Assembly (NCBI RefSeq): GCF_024679095.1
Contig: NC_066522.1
Span: forward strand, 14,677,753-14,741,752
Source: Eriocheir sinensis
Lineage: Eukaryota > Arthropoda > Malacostraca > Decapoda > Varunidae
Direction: 5' to 3'
DNA: 64,000 nucleotides
The notes under the pieces were generated by a model. The model had not been told where the DNA came from. It saw only the letters and a program-made list of their open reading frames with translations, and ran no database searches. Below, in pieces: positions 30,291 to 42,219 of the stretch. Numbering within the stretch: the first letter of the stretch is position 1; each line of letters begins with the position of its first letter. Position numbers and translations under genes: made by a program.

Positions 30291-31735
30291 TCAGTTCTCC
30301 CGCCCCGCTCCTCCAGTGATTCAAGGCGTCACAACAACATCTGTCTCTGCTATTAAAGGCTTTCCTCCCGCGTATCCCTCCCAGGCGGCGGCCGGTACTA
30401 CCAAGATACTACTATACTCAGCTAGCCGCCGGGGGTTCGTGCGTGCGTGGGTGTGGTGACGGTTTCCCTTAAGTGGACCTTCTCTTCCAGCGGTGCGCCA
30501 CGCCTCCACACTCTCTCCCCCTCACCGCAGTCATCACCACTCTCCCCTGCCTGGCTTTGGAATCGTCTGTAAAGTATGACAATGCGGTGACGTGTAGGAT
30601 TTTATATATCTACGGAAAAAAAAAATTAATGTGTTCTAGAAAGTGTTGTTTAGTAACGAGTATGTCTCCTTCACCTCCTGTTTTTTTTGTCTGGATTGTG
30701 TTTACTTCGTCTTCCTTTTAAGGAGCCACTACTTGTCTCATTCTCTTTCTCTGTATTGATTATCAGTAAACCTCCGTTTCTGTTTGTGCTTACTTGTTGC
30801 TCCGCCAAGATTCATCACAGTTTCCAAGAAATTGCTGCAGGATTGTCTTTGTTTTTCGTCTTAAAGAAATATTGTTTCTCGTGTTTACTAAAGAAGCGAA
30901 AAGCGCTGTCCTGCAGGAGTTACTATCGACGGTCCTTCACAATTACAGGACATGATGTAAATAAGTGTTGCTTGGCTTGTTGATCACTTTTCGTGGATCT
31001 TCATTTTTCTTTATTCAGTAAATCCAAAAGAAACCTTTTCTATGATGAATTAGTTCTCCGTGGCCACTCGAAGCTGGACCACTGTGAGTAATGGCTTCTA
31101 AAGATCATTTTTGACGGAGAAAGTCCACTTTCTTGCAACACTATAATTTAGTCACTTTTATTGCCAAAGGAAACTTCGGTAGAGTGGCCGACACACGTGA
31201 AACTCTGTTTTCACTTAGAAATAAGAACCCTCGAGTGATGAATGGAAAGCAGGCGAGTAAGTGACGGAAAAGAGCCTTTTTACGTTCCCCTCTTTGCTCA
31301 GCGGAGGGGCGCCGCTCGGGGAGGACTGGGGGGGGGGGCGTCACGGTCTGAGGCGTGTCAGGAGTCTATCGTTATTTTGTGGTTTATGATACTCAGACGT
31401 GTCCAAGCACAATAAAAGACCTGAATATTGGTGAAGATATAAATCCCATTTTATTCGCATTGACGAATGGTAGCAATGCATCGAACTGTTCACACGCACC
31501 TGTTTGTGTGTTGCTGCTCGTGTGCCAAACATTGAGCATTGTCGTCGCGTGCCACATCCCGAGCACTGCGTCTGACACACCCGCCACAGTTTGCTGCTGG
31601 GGTCTTTAATTTAGTTGCAGAATTTCATTGCAGAAAACAAAAGTTTAGTTTCATTGTTCCTGCAGACGCGACCCTGTGGCTGCCTTTTGGTGGTGGTGGT
31701 GATGATGATGATGATCTAATAATTTGATTGGACTG
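30291..31735. other. No gene recognised
   Basis: GC-rich to about 30560, AT-rich to about 31140, then mixed, with poly-G at 31330-31339. The short frames have no recognisable domain, start context or splice pair. Confidence 0.35.
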
Positions 31736-32083
31736 TCATCTGTTGGTAAACACGTATAGAAAGTTATATTTGAGCCCCTTCCTCCATATAACGCACGGTA
31801 TCCGATAAAGAACTTCTGAACACATTAGTGAAGGAAAACTCTTTGGAGCTCCTAACTGTTTGGCAACTTCGTTGAGCTTGTATACGTGTAAACTCTTTCC
31901 AAAAATTCCTGCTTTCCCAACAAAGTTAAACACAATGACGAGTGACGAGCCCGCGACACAGGCACTAAGTTTCGGCAGTAATAACTTTATCTTCGGTTCC
32001 TTCTTCTGGTGAATCCTCACAATGGGCGACGAGCAGAACAATTCTTGAAACACGAGAAATGCGTCTCGCGATTCATCAGTCAT
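31736..32083 (-). CDS. Candidate small ORF, 115 aa, unrecognised
   Basis: ATG at 32083 opens a minus-strand frame of 115 codons ending at 31736. It starts MTDESRDAFLVFQELF and includes LSACVAGSSLVIVFNFVG, a short hydrophobic segment, near residues 40-57. It is not low-complexity, unlike nearly every other long frame here. A CCTATATAGG palindrome lies 52 bp upstream of the ATG. I recognise no family. Chance ORFs of this length do occur in 64 kb, so this is tentative. An alternative is the first exon of a spliced gene. Confidence 0.22.
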   Translation of the reverse strand: MTDESRDAFLVFQELFCSSPIVRIHQKKEPKIKLLLPKLSACVAGSSLVIVFNFVGKAGIFGKSLHVYKLNEVAKQLGAPKSFPSLMCSEVLYRIPCVIWRKGLKYNFLYVFTNR

Positions 32084-32134
32084 CCCGCGTGGCTGCTGTC
32101 GGCGGAGAAGCAAGACTCTGCCTCGCCACGGCCT

Positions 32135-32144
32135 CCTATATAGG
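32135..32144 (-). promoter_or_regulatory. Possible CArG/TATA box upstream of the small ORF
   Basis: CCTATATAGG is a perfect CC(A/T)6GG palindrome, the SRF/MEF2-type CArG consensus, and contains TATATA. Its position would suit a TATA box, with transcription starting about 30 bp downstream on the minus strand. A 10-bp match alone is weak evidence. Confidence 0.25.
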
Positions 32145-32771
32145 CCGTCCCTCACTTCTCATCTTGCGCTTAGGTCAAATAACTTTCAACAGAAATTAAA
32201 CCACTCATCTAGATATAGAAATTAAATTAATAGTGTGTCTCAATAACATGAAAGTTCATTTCATATAATCTCACAAGTGAAGCTGCCGAACACTTCTTTG
32301 ATTACTCTTCTCATTAATGTTGCTGCGGTATCAATAAAGCTTCTCTACAGAGTGTTACGCACTCTATTTGCACGTGTTGACTCATTTGCAAAGGTCAGTC
32401 ACCGCCACGCCTACACGCCTTTTAACACATTTCTAAAACCTCGAATGGCTCAATCATTGTATCAAGTTGAATTTATTACTTCTAGGTTATATTTTTGCTA
32501 CATAAACAAATAAAGAAAATAAAATCTTGGAACACCTCTAAGGGAGCGCCGAGTATTGTCCAGCCAGGGCGTAATCGGAGGCTTCGTGTTACGGTTCGAT
32601 GGACGCTCACAATGATATTAAGCGACGCAGTGGTGTGAGAGGCAGAGGCGGGGGATGAGGGGCGGGGGCGAGGGGCGAGGGGCGGGTCGGACTGTTGTTA
32701 TTCGAGAGCCATGAGGGGCTGAGAAGGGCTGCGATATCGTCCACAGGAAAGTAGGGCATGTCCGTAAGTGC

Positions 32772-32774
<3 letters not shown>
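32145..32774. other. No feature recognised
   Basis: AT-rich to 32520, then GC-rich with a GGGGCGAGGGGCG tract at about 32655-32690. Confidence 0.4.

Positions 32775-32819
<45 letters not shown>
32775..32819 (+). repeat. (GT)n microsatellite
   Basis: About 22 perfect units. Confidence 0.96.
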
Positions 32820-32821
<2 letters not shown>

Positions 32822-33026
32822 GCAAGCCAAGAAGCTCTTTCACTCACGTCCACACTAATGCAACAAAAGTTTTTATCATTTCTTAGACGACGGAATTTTA
32901 TGTCATATTTTGAGATTGTATATAATTTTGTTTTTCCCGCATTATAATCATGTCACGCACAATAGTCTAGAGAACCTCGCCTCGCTACCTAAACTTAACT
33001 CCTCCATTCTTTACGCCAACCCTTCT

Positions 33027-33165
33027 TTTTTTTTACAACAAAGGGCACAAAAAAAGGAAACAATAATAAAAAAAAGCCCTCTACTTGCTGCTCCTAAAAA
33101 GAATCCAAAGAGGTGGGCGAAAGAGAGGTCAATTTCGGAAGGAGAGGTGTCCAGATACAGATAAA
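33027..33165 (+). repeat. Dispersed T-run/GCAAAGGAGACAG family, copy 2
   Basis: TTTTTTTTTACAACAAAGGG, CACAAAAAAAGGAAACAATA, AGCCCTCTACTTGCTGCTCC, TAAAAAGAATCCAAAGAGGT and GAAAGAGAGGTCAATTTCGG then AGGAGAGGTGTCC match 40045-40195 closely. The family is about 140-150 bp and A/T-run flanked, consistent with a short retroelement in either orientation. Confidence 0.8.
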
Positions 33166-33177
33166 ACAGAGAAAATT

Positions 33178-33535
33178 TAAGTCTGTCGTGCGTTTCCTTG
33201 GGGCGTCAAATACTTACACGATGACACTTTCTCCCGTGGTACATTTGATACATTTTCACGGAACCCCAAAGCGACACAAGTGGATGAAAGGGAACATTTT
33301 GTATTTATTTTGATAGACGTGCATTTTCCTGGTGTTATATTCTTTGAGCTAACCCATAAAACAAAAGATTCAAGCGTCGTGTGTCTCCTTGGGCCGTCAA
33401 ATATCCCCATGATGTCACTTTCTCTCCTCATGCATTTTCACGGAACCCCAAAATCGACGCAATGGACGAGAGAAAATATTTTGACTTTATTTTGATGGAC
33501 GTTCGTTTTCCTGGTGCGATACAAACTGTTTACCT
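33178..33535 (+). repeat. Tandem duplication of about 190 bp
   Basis: TCCTTGGGGCGTCAAATA ... CATTTTCACGGAACCCCAAA ... TTTATTTTGATAGACGTGCA ... TTTTCCTGGTG at 33195-33333 recurs from about 33388 to 33515 with modest divergence. Confidence 0.8.
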
Positions 33536-33596
33536 GCCCGGCGACGTCCTTGCTCCGATTGGGTGGAGGGTGGAGGGACATTCCTAAGCTGAAGGG

Positions 33597-34130
33597 CACA
33601 GAGGAGCTGGGGTCGAGGCTGCCTTAGGATAGAAAACTAGGGAGTGTGATGTTTTAAGATAAGTTACAGGAAGAACCATTTGATACAGGGACGCTGGGGT
33701 CGAGGCTGCCTTAGGATAGGAAACTCAGGAGTGTGATGTTTTAAGATAAGTTACAGGAAGGACCATCGAATACAGGGACGCTGGGGTCGAGGCTGCCTAG
33801 GATAGAAAACTCAAGAGTGTGATGTTTTAAGATAAGTTTCGAGGCTGCCTTAGGATAGGAAACTAGGGAGTGTTATGTTTTAAGATAAGTTAGAGGAAGG
33901 ACCATCGAATACAGGGACGCTGGGGTCGAGGCTGCCTTAGGATAGAAAACTAGGCAGTGTTATGTTTTAAGATAAGTTACAGGAAGGACCATCGTCTGCA
34001 ATGCCACAGGGAAGGAGGAGGGGTCGAGGTCGTGTTAGGATAAAGTCAGGAGTGTGATGATAAGTTACAGGAAGAAACATCGTACAGGGACGCAGAAAGG
34101 GAGGGGTGGAGGCCGTGTTGTGGCAGAGAT
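33597..34130 (+). repeat. 87-bp tandem repeat, about 6 units
   Basis: GAGGCTGCCTTAGGATAG starts at 33615, 33702, 33789, 33841 and 33928, with a diverged start at 34026. Intervals are 87, 87, 52, 87 and 98; the 52-bp unit is a deletion variant. The unit includes GTGATGTTTTAAGATAAGTT and ACAGGGACGCTGGGGTC. Confidence 0.9.
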
Positions 34131-34970
34131 ATATAGTTATGTGATACTCAAGGGTAGACGACTGACAGGAAAAAACAATCGTAAATGTATCATATCCCCC
34201 TTGATCAGAAACCAACTAACTTTTTTCAATCACAAGGTAAAAGTTACATGATTTTTTGTGGGTTCTGTTTATCCAAAACTACGATTTGTATCACAACGCC
34301 GGAATGACGCTGCTGGAAATTTACTACATGTCTGGACCAAAGTTTAGGAGTTGTGAGTCAGCGCTGCCCGGCCACTCCTGCTGACCTAAAGCCCCGCAAG
34401 CCTGTTATGTACGCCTCGTTATCGTGTTCTCTAGCATTCTTGTCATGATTTATTTTTATGTTATCCTTCAAGTGAAGCTATAGAGAGAACATTCCTTCAG
34501 TCTTCAAGATATACACATTTATTCATTTATCTTTATATGGGAAGAGAATATGTTAGTGATGTAAATATATCGTAAATTCTCGCTCACGCTCACCATCAGT
34601 CACCCGTCTGTTGGCTGTGGCCGTGACTCTGGCGGGGTCCAAGGACTTGCTTCCCGCTACCGCCGCCTCCCCGCTGCTCTACTTCGCCTCGCCTAAAAGT
34701 CAAATGATGCGGCTGCCCACAAATTTGTCCCTCCCGCGCGGTGCAGCGGAGGAATGCGGGAAGTGTCGCTGCGTCGGCCTCGTTGATGAATGGGCGATAA
34801 ATCTGACACACGTCCTGAGTCAGAGCGAAGCACTTCGTATGCTAAACACGACTTGCCATACTCGACGGTCCTGAATACAAAGTGCTGTGGTTGAGGTCCC
34901 AGAATATGCAAAGTATAGTTTTGCTACGCGCGTGGGCGGCTGTCCTTACACTCAGAGATACAGTTCATGT
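34131..34970. other. No gene recognised; GC-rich 34600-34780
   Basis: The GC-rich stretch has an open plus-strand frame (34611-34874) that begins at an internal codon and shows no recognisable domain. A chance frame or an exon cannot be distinguished from the sequence alone. Confidence 0.3.
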
Positions 34971-35900
34971 GTTTAGCCACCCACCTGTGCAGTCATCACC
35001 CTGGCCCCTCACCACGCCAAGGATTGATTCCCAGAGACTCTGCACTACACCCACCTGTGCAGTCACCACCCTGGCCCCTCACCACGCCAAGAATTGCTTC
35101 CCAGAGATCCGCACTACCCTTGAGAGCGACAAAACCCCCGCCGTTAGGGATCATTTCCTCGACATCTGAGCATTCCCCACTTTACCCACTCCCACGCCCA
35201 GGAAAGACTCCCGGAGACCCGCACACCCACGAGAGCGAGGAAACAACCGCCGTTAGCATTAACTTCTTCGACATCTGAGCAGTCTTCACCTTGTCCCTTC
35301 CACAGAATCAATCTCAGGGCCCACACCACACAGGAAGGGTCAAAATCTCCGTCATTAAAGTTCAGATCTTCGACACCTGATCTCTTATCCTGATCCTTCC
35401 TCCTCCCTCCCCACTCTAAGTTGTTCATTTCGACACCCGAACAGCCCCACATTGCCCGCTCCCCAAAATTCAGTCCCATGAGCCGCGCCACCCAACAAAG
35501 GTCAAAATATCGATCTTCAATGCTCAGATCTTCGACTTTCACAACACTGCTTTGCCTCCTCTCCCTCTCCTTTTGCCACACCACCAAGCGAGGGTCATAG
35601 TATCGATCTTCAAGGTTCAGGTCTTCGGCGCATGAGTTCCTACCTTGCTCCCTCTCCCTCTCCTCACGCTGACTTCAGTCCCAAGGGCCACACCACCTAG
35701 AACGTCAAAATAGCGATCTTTAATTAAGGTTCAGATCTTTGACATTCGCTCTGCTCCTACGGTACTCTCTCTCCTCCCCCCCCTCTCGCCACGACTTCAA
35801 TTCCGGACCCACACCACCCCATAATCTTATCTCCATCGTCAAGGTTCAGATTTTCGACATTCCCATTACTTCTACCCTATTCTCTACCGACGTCCCAGGG
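34971..35900 (+). repeat. Strongly diverged tandem repeat, about 90-115 bp, about 9 units
   Basis: CTTCGACATCTGAGCAG and derived words occur at about 35156, 35266, 35368, 35429, 35532, 35622, 35737 and 35852. They are interleaved with GGTCAAAATATCGATCTTCA and TTCAGATCTTCGAC. The first two units (34985-35100) share CACCCTGGCCCCTCACCACG. Confidence 0.65.
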
Positions 35901-36956
35901 CCTCACGCTACGGACGGAGTCACACACGGAGCCACGCCGCCGCTGTAGAGTTCAGTGAAAGTGCCTGCCGCCCGCATGATGTAACGCCTCGCCGATAGGA
36001 CTCCCTCCGTCGTCACGCTGATAGACGCCCACGGGTCAAATGCCTTTATCCTTTCACTTCCTCGTTGTACGGTTTTGCTTTTTCTTTATGCGCCCTTTCC
36101 CTTTCCCTTTCCCTTTCCCTCGCCGAAATAAATATAGTTTCTAGCGAGTTTTGTATATCTTGACTTTCTGCGCAGTCGTGGGAGCCTCTCTTTGTGGTTT
36201 TGCAATAGGGGCTTTCTCTTCGTCCCCTAAGTCTCCCAAAACCCTGTCTTATATATATTTTTTTACATAGGAAGGGAATAAGCCGCAAATACACACTTTA
36301 GTACTTATTTTGATGTTTTACGAGCTTTTTTTTAGCATTACTCTGATTTTGAAGTGACTGACTCTTGTTGTTCATTTTAAGTGTTTGCCGAACTACCAAT
36401 GGCCTCGGCCCAAACTCTTGTTACTGAAAGAAATGTTTGTTGTATTTGTTATCATCATTTTTAGTGGTATTACTGGTATTATTATCATTATTGTTGTTGT
36501 ACTTGTTGCAGTTGATCAAGGGAAACTTTACTGTGCGAAACTTTAAACATTTCAGTAAACGATTACCGAATTTTCCGCTCTGCATTTGTTTTGATCGAAT
36601 GAAAAGAAAAGAAAGGCTCAAACGCGCGTTTTATCCTTTCCTCTTCCTGGATGAGCAAACACAAACATGAAAAATATTCCTGCAGACATTCAGGAAGAAT
36701 ATTTCGACCAGACACTCCAGTTTTTCTCTCCTTTTGCTCGCGGCAGCATCATAATTCTCCTCCGCCTTGTTGACGACCAGGGAAGGGAAAGTGCTTATGG
36801 TTTTGCATGCAATGTTTTTGTTATTTTTTTTACACAAGGAGTCTATTTCTCAAGCCGGTAGTTACGCTGTCGTGAGTGCTGCTCCGAAGAATATAATACT
36901 GCGTGATCTAATACATATCCAATCACATGCAGATCGGCTTTTTTTTTTTCACTGGT
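35901..36956. other. No gene recognised; (CCCTTT)n at 36088-36119
   Basis: A short hexanucleotide run and a GTTGTTGT stretch at 36490-36505. No gene signal seen. Confidence 0.4.
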
Positions 36957-37000
36957 GCATATGCTAGACCTGCGCGCGGCCTCGGTGTTCATCTCCGTAG
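36957..37000 (+). repeat. Dispersed repeat, GCATACGCTATAG family, copy 3
   Basis: GCATATGCTAGACCTGCGCG then CGGCCTCGGTGTTCATCTCC matches 4517-4560 in the same orientation. Confidence 0.6.
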
Positions 37001-37244
37001 AATTGGTGGTTTAGGGTGTTGAATGCTTCAGGGTCCAAGAGTTAGGTCAGTTTGGCATATGATAGGTTTAATATTATCTCTTATGTATATGGAGGTTATT
37101 TTCAAGTAAGTTCTGGCGGGTGAACTGCTTCCTGTCAACATTCATTCATTCATGGCGGAAGTTGAGACCAATTTAGCGGCTTTCTCATACTAGTGAAGAG
37201 AAGTTCTGATGATGATCGTGGTAAATAAAGTGTGTGTGGAGTGC

Positions 37245-37247
<3 letters not shown>

Positions 37248-37282
<35 letters not shown>
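37248..37282 (+). repeat. (GT)n microsatellite
   Basis: About 17 units. Confidence 0.95.
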
Positions 37283-37283
<1 letters not shown>

Positions 37284-37352
37284 GCCCAGTGGAAAACCTC
37301 GTATACATAGATCTCGGTAACCACAATCGGGGAAGTCAAACGAGACCCCCCC

Positions 37353-37560
<208 letters not shown>

Positions 37561-38639
37561 CACTCCACCAGCATATCCCGCGGCGAACGTCTTGGTCGGT
37601 CCATTACTCACATAAATATAAACACTCCCAGAAAAGATTGAGTGACGTTTCCTTGTTGTGCTTTCAGGTACAGTTGAGTCGCTTACGTTCGTCCACGGGC
37701 CAGATTTTCTTCTATGCGATAATTTAGGGAGTTATGACGCAACCGTAGGCGAGCGGCGGTGAATGTAAGGCCCCGACAGGCAGGCAAGTGTGTGTGTGCG
37801 TTTGTTTTGCTCTCGCGTGTTGGGAAAGTGTTCGAAAAAATCCTGGGGTCCAGTTTTAAGCCCAGCGAGACCGTCATCATGCGCTCCGTCGTAAAGAGTG
37901 TGTTTTGTGTAGAGACGAGAAAGTTTTGGAGCGCATTTAAGAAGATGAGTACAGCCGAGAGGAAAAAAAACGTTATGTGTTCGTGTTGCGTGTCTGTTAT
38001 TATGTGTGTGTGGGTGTATGCTTTACCTCTATTCCCTTACCTACCACCAGGTGTCGCAATTGCTGCACGAATATCACATATTGCATATAATATCAAGTTA
38101 CGAGGAGACACACGATGCTGGGAGGAAACATAACGTACCAGACTCACTATACAAGCATTTCTAAGGGCTGAGTGTGTGGCATGAGGCTTTCGATGTGACG
38201 GTTTGTTGTCTAGACGAGAGGGGAAACTCAACGATGTACCCGGCGTTGTGTGGTGGCCGGTAGAGGGCAGTATACTCGTAGGACAGTGATCGAAGTTAAG
38301 AGTCAAAGCACTGGATTGAGTTGCGAGGGACTTCTTACATCTTTACGAACAGCTATCTTACTACCACATATCAGGGGGTACAGGGCTCTCAGTACCATCG
38401 AGTGGCTTGCAAATAGGTGGTGAGGGTCTTGCAAAAAAGGAAACAGTACCGCGGAAGTAAATATCCGAGGAAAAGGCGTAGAGGTCGTCGCCCCTCCACC
38501 TCTCGTCGCGAGGGAAGGGAGAGACGACCATTCCTTCAGAGGGCGTCACAAGAGTCCTGTTACGCCTAATGAAAGTTGAAATAGCTCCCGGGCCTCCAAG
38601 ACTCTCTCCCAACAGTGACTTTGACTTCACACCCCGATG
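37561..38639. other. No gene recognised
   Basis: Mixed sequence; open frames of 90-124 codons lack any recognisable domain. Confidence 0.35.
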
Positions 38640-38985
38640 ATAAAAATTCAACCACCGGATGGGACTTTGCGTAGTGTGGTGGGTTCATGACTATGGGAAA
38701 GACTTAGGAGTACCTGACTTAGGGTAATTTGAGTGGTGTAAACTGTTGGGTGATAAGGATTCATGCGCCAGACGGGACTTTGCGTTGTGGGGATGTGGAA
38801 TCATGACTATGGGGAGGGCTTGCTTGGCTTGTGGTAGTAACTGGAAGCATGTGAATTGTTGGGTTATACCGCGGTGACAAAAATTCATCCACTAAACGGG
38901 ACTTTGCACTGTGGGGACGTGGAATCGTGAATATGGAAAGAACTTGCTTGGCTTAGGATAACTTGAACATTTTGAATTTGTTTAA
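38640..38985 (+). repeat. Tandem repeat of about 118 bp, 3 units
   Basis: GGGACTTTGC at 38661, 38774 and 38898, each with ATTCA(A/T)(C/G)C upstream and TCATGACTATGG or TCGTGAATATGG downstream. Confidence 0.75.
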
Positions 38986-39482
38986 GGTTTCTGAGAAGGG
39001 TTTAGGTATGTTAGGTTTAGCTGAGGCGGAGGGCAACCGTTCCCATACCCGCCTTGAATCATGTAAACTGTCAGGTATCTCAGAATGGTTTAGGTAGCTG
39101 GTAATGAACTTCTAGAGGCTAAGGCGTAGAGCGAAGACCAACAAACAACCATACCCGCCTTGAATCATGTGGGTTGTTAGGTATCTCAGAATGGTTTAGG
39201 TAGCTAGTGATGAACTTTTAGAGGGTGAGGCGTAGAGCGGGGAGGAACAACCAATCATACCCGCCTTGAATCACGTTAATTGTTAGGTATCTCAGAATGG
39301 TTTAGGTAGCTGGTGATGAACTTTTAGAGGGTGAGGCGTAGAGCGGGGAGCAACAACCATTCATACCCTCTTTGAATCATGTGAATTGTTAGGTATCTCA
39401 ATATGGTTTGGGTAGCAGGTAGGAAGCTTCTAGAGGCTGAGGCGTAGAGCGGGGAGTAACAACCGTACCCATACCCGCCTCA
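38986..39482 (+). repeat. 106-bp tandem repeat, about 5 units
   Basis: TACCCGCCTTGAATCATG-type words at 39046, 39152, 39258, 39364 (TACCCTCTTTGAATCATG) and 39472. The unit has GTATCTCAGAATGGTTTAGG, TAGCTGGTGATGAACTT and GGCGTAGAGCGGGGAG. Confidence 0.9.
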
Positions 39483-39849
39483 CGTACCAGTATTTACCCA
39501 ACCAACCAACCAGCCAGTGAGTACTCTCGCTGTCGCCTCTCCCTCTTCGGATGACGCAGCTCCTTCCTTCTTCACCGGTCCACGCCTCACAATGAAGAGT
39601 GTCGTAACAGAAAGATTAAACACTTTCTAGAGGCGGAGGCGCAGCTGCAAACAAGCCGACGGGCGCTACGGAGGGAGGCAGAGTGGAGGGGGTGAGGGAG
39701 GGGTGGTTGAGGTAGGGGAAGGAGGGGAGAGGGTTGCCATGGTGGTGCTGGTGGTCGGGTCGGCACGCCCCTCTGCTCGGCGAAATGAAGTAATTGTGTT
39801 ACGGAATCGAAGTTTTTATTTCTTTTATTTCTGTTATTGGCCTCCATGT

Positions 39850-40840
39850 GGGGTCTGAAAGGGAGAGTGTTGGGTGAGAGGGAAACGTGTGTAAAACCTG
39901 TCACATTCTCACCTGTCGTATTTTACTTGTCAAATTTTTACCTCTCATATTCTTACCTGTGAGGTCTAAAAAAATGGAGCATTGTGAGAGGGGAACGAAT
40001 ATAAAATTTATCACATTGTTATCTGCCATTTTCTTACACGTCATTTTTTTTTTTTTTACAGCAAAGGAGACAGTTCAAGGGCACAAAAAAAGCAAACATT
40101 AATAAAAAAAAAGCCCGCTACTCGCTGCTCCTAAAAAGAATCCAAAGAGGTGGCCGAAAGATAGGTCAGTTTCGGGAGGAGAGGTGTCCCTGGAGTCATA
40201 TTCTCACCTATTGTATTTTCACCTGCTCACCTGTATATTCTTACCTGCTACCTGTGAGGTCTGAAAGCAGGAGTATTGGGTGAGATGGAAACACATATAA
40301 AACCTGTCATATTCTGCGTGATATATTTTGTTAGCTTGTTTTTCAGTATTCCATCGTTTTCGTATAATGTTTATTTTGGGCAGAGAGGCAGGGCCGAGAA
40401 GGGAAAGGAGTATGTGGGTGAGAGGGAAACACGTATAAAACATGTCATCTTTTGTGTAATATATTTTTTTTATCTTGTTTCTCAGTATTCCATAATTTTC
40501 GTATAGAGTTATGTGTTTATTTTGGAGCAGAGAGGCAGGGCTGAGAAGGGAAAGGAGTATTTGGTGAGAGGGAAACGTGTATAAAACCTGTCCTGTTCTG
40601 TGTGATATATTTTTTTAGCTTGTTTCTTTGTATTCCATAATTTTCGTATAGTGTTATATGTTTATTTTGGGGCAGAGAGGCAGGTTTGAAAACGGAGAGG
40701 ATTATTGGGTGAGAGGGAGACACATATAAGACCTGTCATGTTCTTTGTGATATATTTTTTTAGCTTGTCTCTCAATATTCCATCATTTTCGTATAGTGTT
40801 ATGTGTTTATTTTGGGGCAGAGAGAGGGAGGTCAGACGCA
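39850..40840 (+). repeat. Tandem repeat of about 145 bp, interrupted by a dispersed element
   Basis: TGAGAGGGAAAC(A/G)(C/T)GT starts at about 39873, 39985, 40281, 40419, 40565 and 40710. The right-hand units are about 138-146 bp and carry GTGATATATTTTTTTAGCTT, AGTATTCCATAATTTTCGTA and TTTATTTTGGGGCAGAGAGG. The second/third interval is enlarged by the element at 40045-40195. Confidence 0.85.
40045..40195 (+). repeat. Dispersed T-run/GCAAAGGAGACAG family, copy 3 (reference copy)
   Basis: T run, ACAGCAAAGGAGACAGTTCA, AGGGCACAAAAAAAGC, AAGCCCGCTACTCGCTGCTC, TAAAAAGAATCCAAAGAGGT and GGTCAGTTTCGGGAGGAGAG. It is flanked by GTCAT (40040-40044 and 40195-40199), a possible 5-bp target duplication, within the 145-bp array. 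Confidence 0.8.
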
Positions 40841-40845
40841 GCAAA

Positions 40846-40848
<3 letters not shown>

Positions 40849-40901
<53 letters not shown>
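40849..40901 (+). repeat. (CA)n microsatellite
   Basis: 26 units, followed by A and C runs (40926-40939). Confidence 0.96.
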
Positions 40902-40904
<3 letters not shown>

Positions 40905-40941
40905 ATGATTCATATAAAAGCATCCCCCCCCCCCCCCCTCC

Positions 40942-41610
40942 TTATTTACTTTTTCATCAGACGTAAAATTCGTGCAATAGTTGGCTAAATTCGAGTCCAA
41001 CATTCCTGCTTATCTGATATTCGTGCATCAGAGGAGCCGAGTAGCGTGGAAATAAAAGCGAGTGAAAAAATATTGTTGAGTTCGACATCAAAAGCACTCC
41101 GGTAAAACTAATCATGGGTTTAAATAATCTTTTTTTTTTTTTTTTTTTGCAGAGCCATGAAAATAATGATACGAGAAAGGAATTATGAATTATGAATGTA
41201 AGTCAGAACAAAGGTGGTGTAAAAAAAAAAAAAAAAAGCAGAGAGGAGAGGTCATGATGCAGAATTTTCTTTTGGGTTTTGTGAGTAAAAAGACATTCCA
41301 TTGCCATATTTTGAGTGAGCGAAGATTTTTTTTTTTCATTTCTCTTCCTTTAAAAATGAGAGAGGGAAAAAAAAGAACGTACACACACAGCTTTGCCCGC
41401 GGGGATATCCAGAACAACACCGCCTGTTTTTTTAGGGAGACTGGAAAGGAAAATGCAGTGAGTGAAATGTATCAACACAACCATCACCACCACCACCACC
41501 AGCATCAACAACAACAACAACAACGACTACAGTGTAACAAGAAATAAACAAACGGAGAGGGCGTGTGTTTACCAGGTGTGTGTGTGTGTGTGTAGGAAAT
41601 GTTCGGCTGT
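40942..41610. other. No gene recognised; several A and T homopolymers
   Basis: T run 41130-41148, A run about 41221-41238, CAC/CAA triplets about 41480-41525, short (GT)n 41574-41593. Confidence 0.5.
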
Positions 41611-41612
41611 AA

Positions 41613-41736
<124 letters not shown>

Positions 41737-41769
41737 GCACAGCAGGTCCGTTTGGTTTGTTCCTGGAAG

Positions 41770-41840
41770 AGAAGGAGGAGGAGGAGAAGGAGGAGGAAGA
41801 GGAGGAGGAGGAGAAGGAGGAGGAAGAGGAGGAGAGCAGG
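41770..41840 (+). repeat. (GGA/GAA)n purine tract
   Basis: GGAGGAGGAGAAGG-type triplets. Confidence 0.92.
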
Positions 41841-42031
41841 TGTGGGAGACGGCGTGAATGAGGGAGAGAATAATTAAAGGAAGGGGAAAGGAAGAGGGAA
41901 GCAAGAAGGAAGAGAGAGAGGAGGGAGGGAGAGACGATACGAGAGGAGAAGGACGACAAGTATCATCATCAGCTTAGTCCTTCCAGCTTCCTTTGGCCCA
42001 GGTGTCCTAATGTTGGCTTGTCTCTTTACAG

Positions 42032-42066
42032 GTGAGAGGGTGTTACCTGCGACAAAGGTGTGAGAG
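42032..42066 (+). CDS. Candidate 35-bp micro-exon of an unrecognised gene
   Basis: A textbook acceptor precedes it: a CTAAT branch-like word at 42007-42011 and a pyrimidine-rich GTTGGCTTGTCTCTTTACAG ending at 42031. A perfect donor follows, GAGAG|GTAAGT, with GT at 42067. One of three frames is open (VRGCYLRQRCE plus two bases). The other two hit TGA. It could equally be an untranslated exon or chance. There is no family to assign and I see no partner exon nearby. Confidence 0.28.
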
Positions 42067-42106
42067 GTAAGTCTTTGCACCTGTGTTCGAGGAAGGCGTG
42101 GGAGAT

Positions 42107-42109
<3 letters not shown>

Positions 42110-42194
<85 letters not shown>
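42110..42194 (+). repeat. (GT)n microsatellite, 85 bp
   Basis: About 42 perfect units beginning 44 bp after the candidate donor site. Confidence 0.97.
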
Positions 42195-42196
<2 letters not shown>

Positions 42197-42219
42197 GTGT
42201 TGTCAGAGCGCTACGTATA

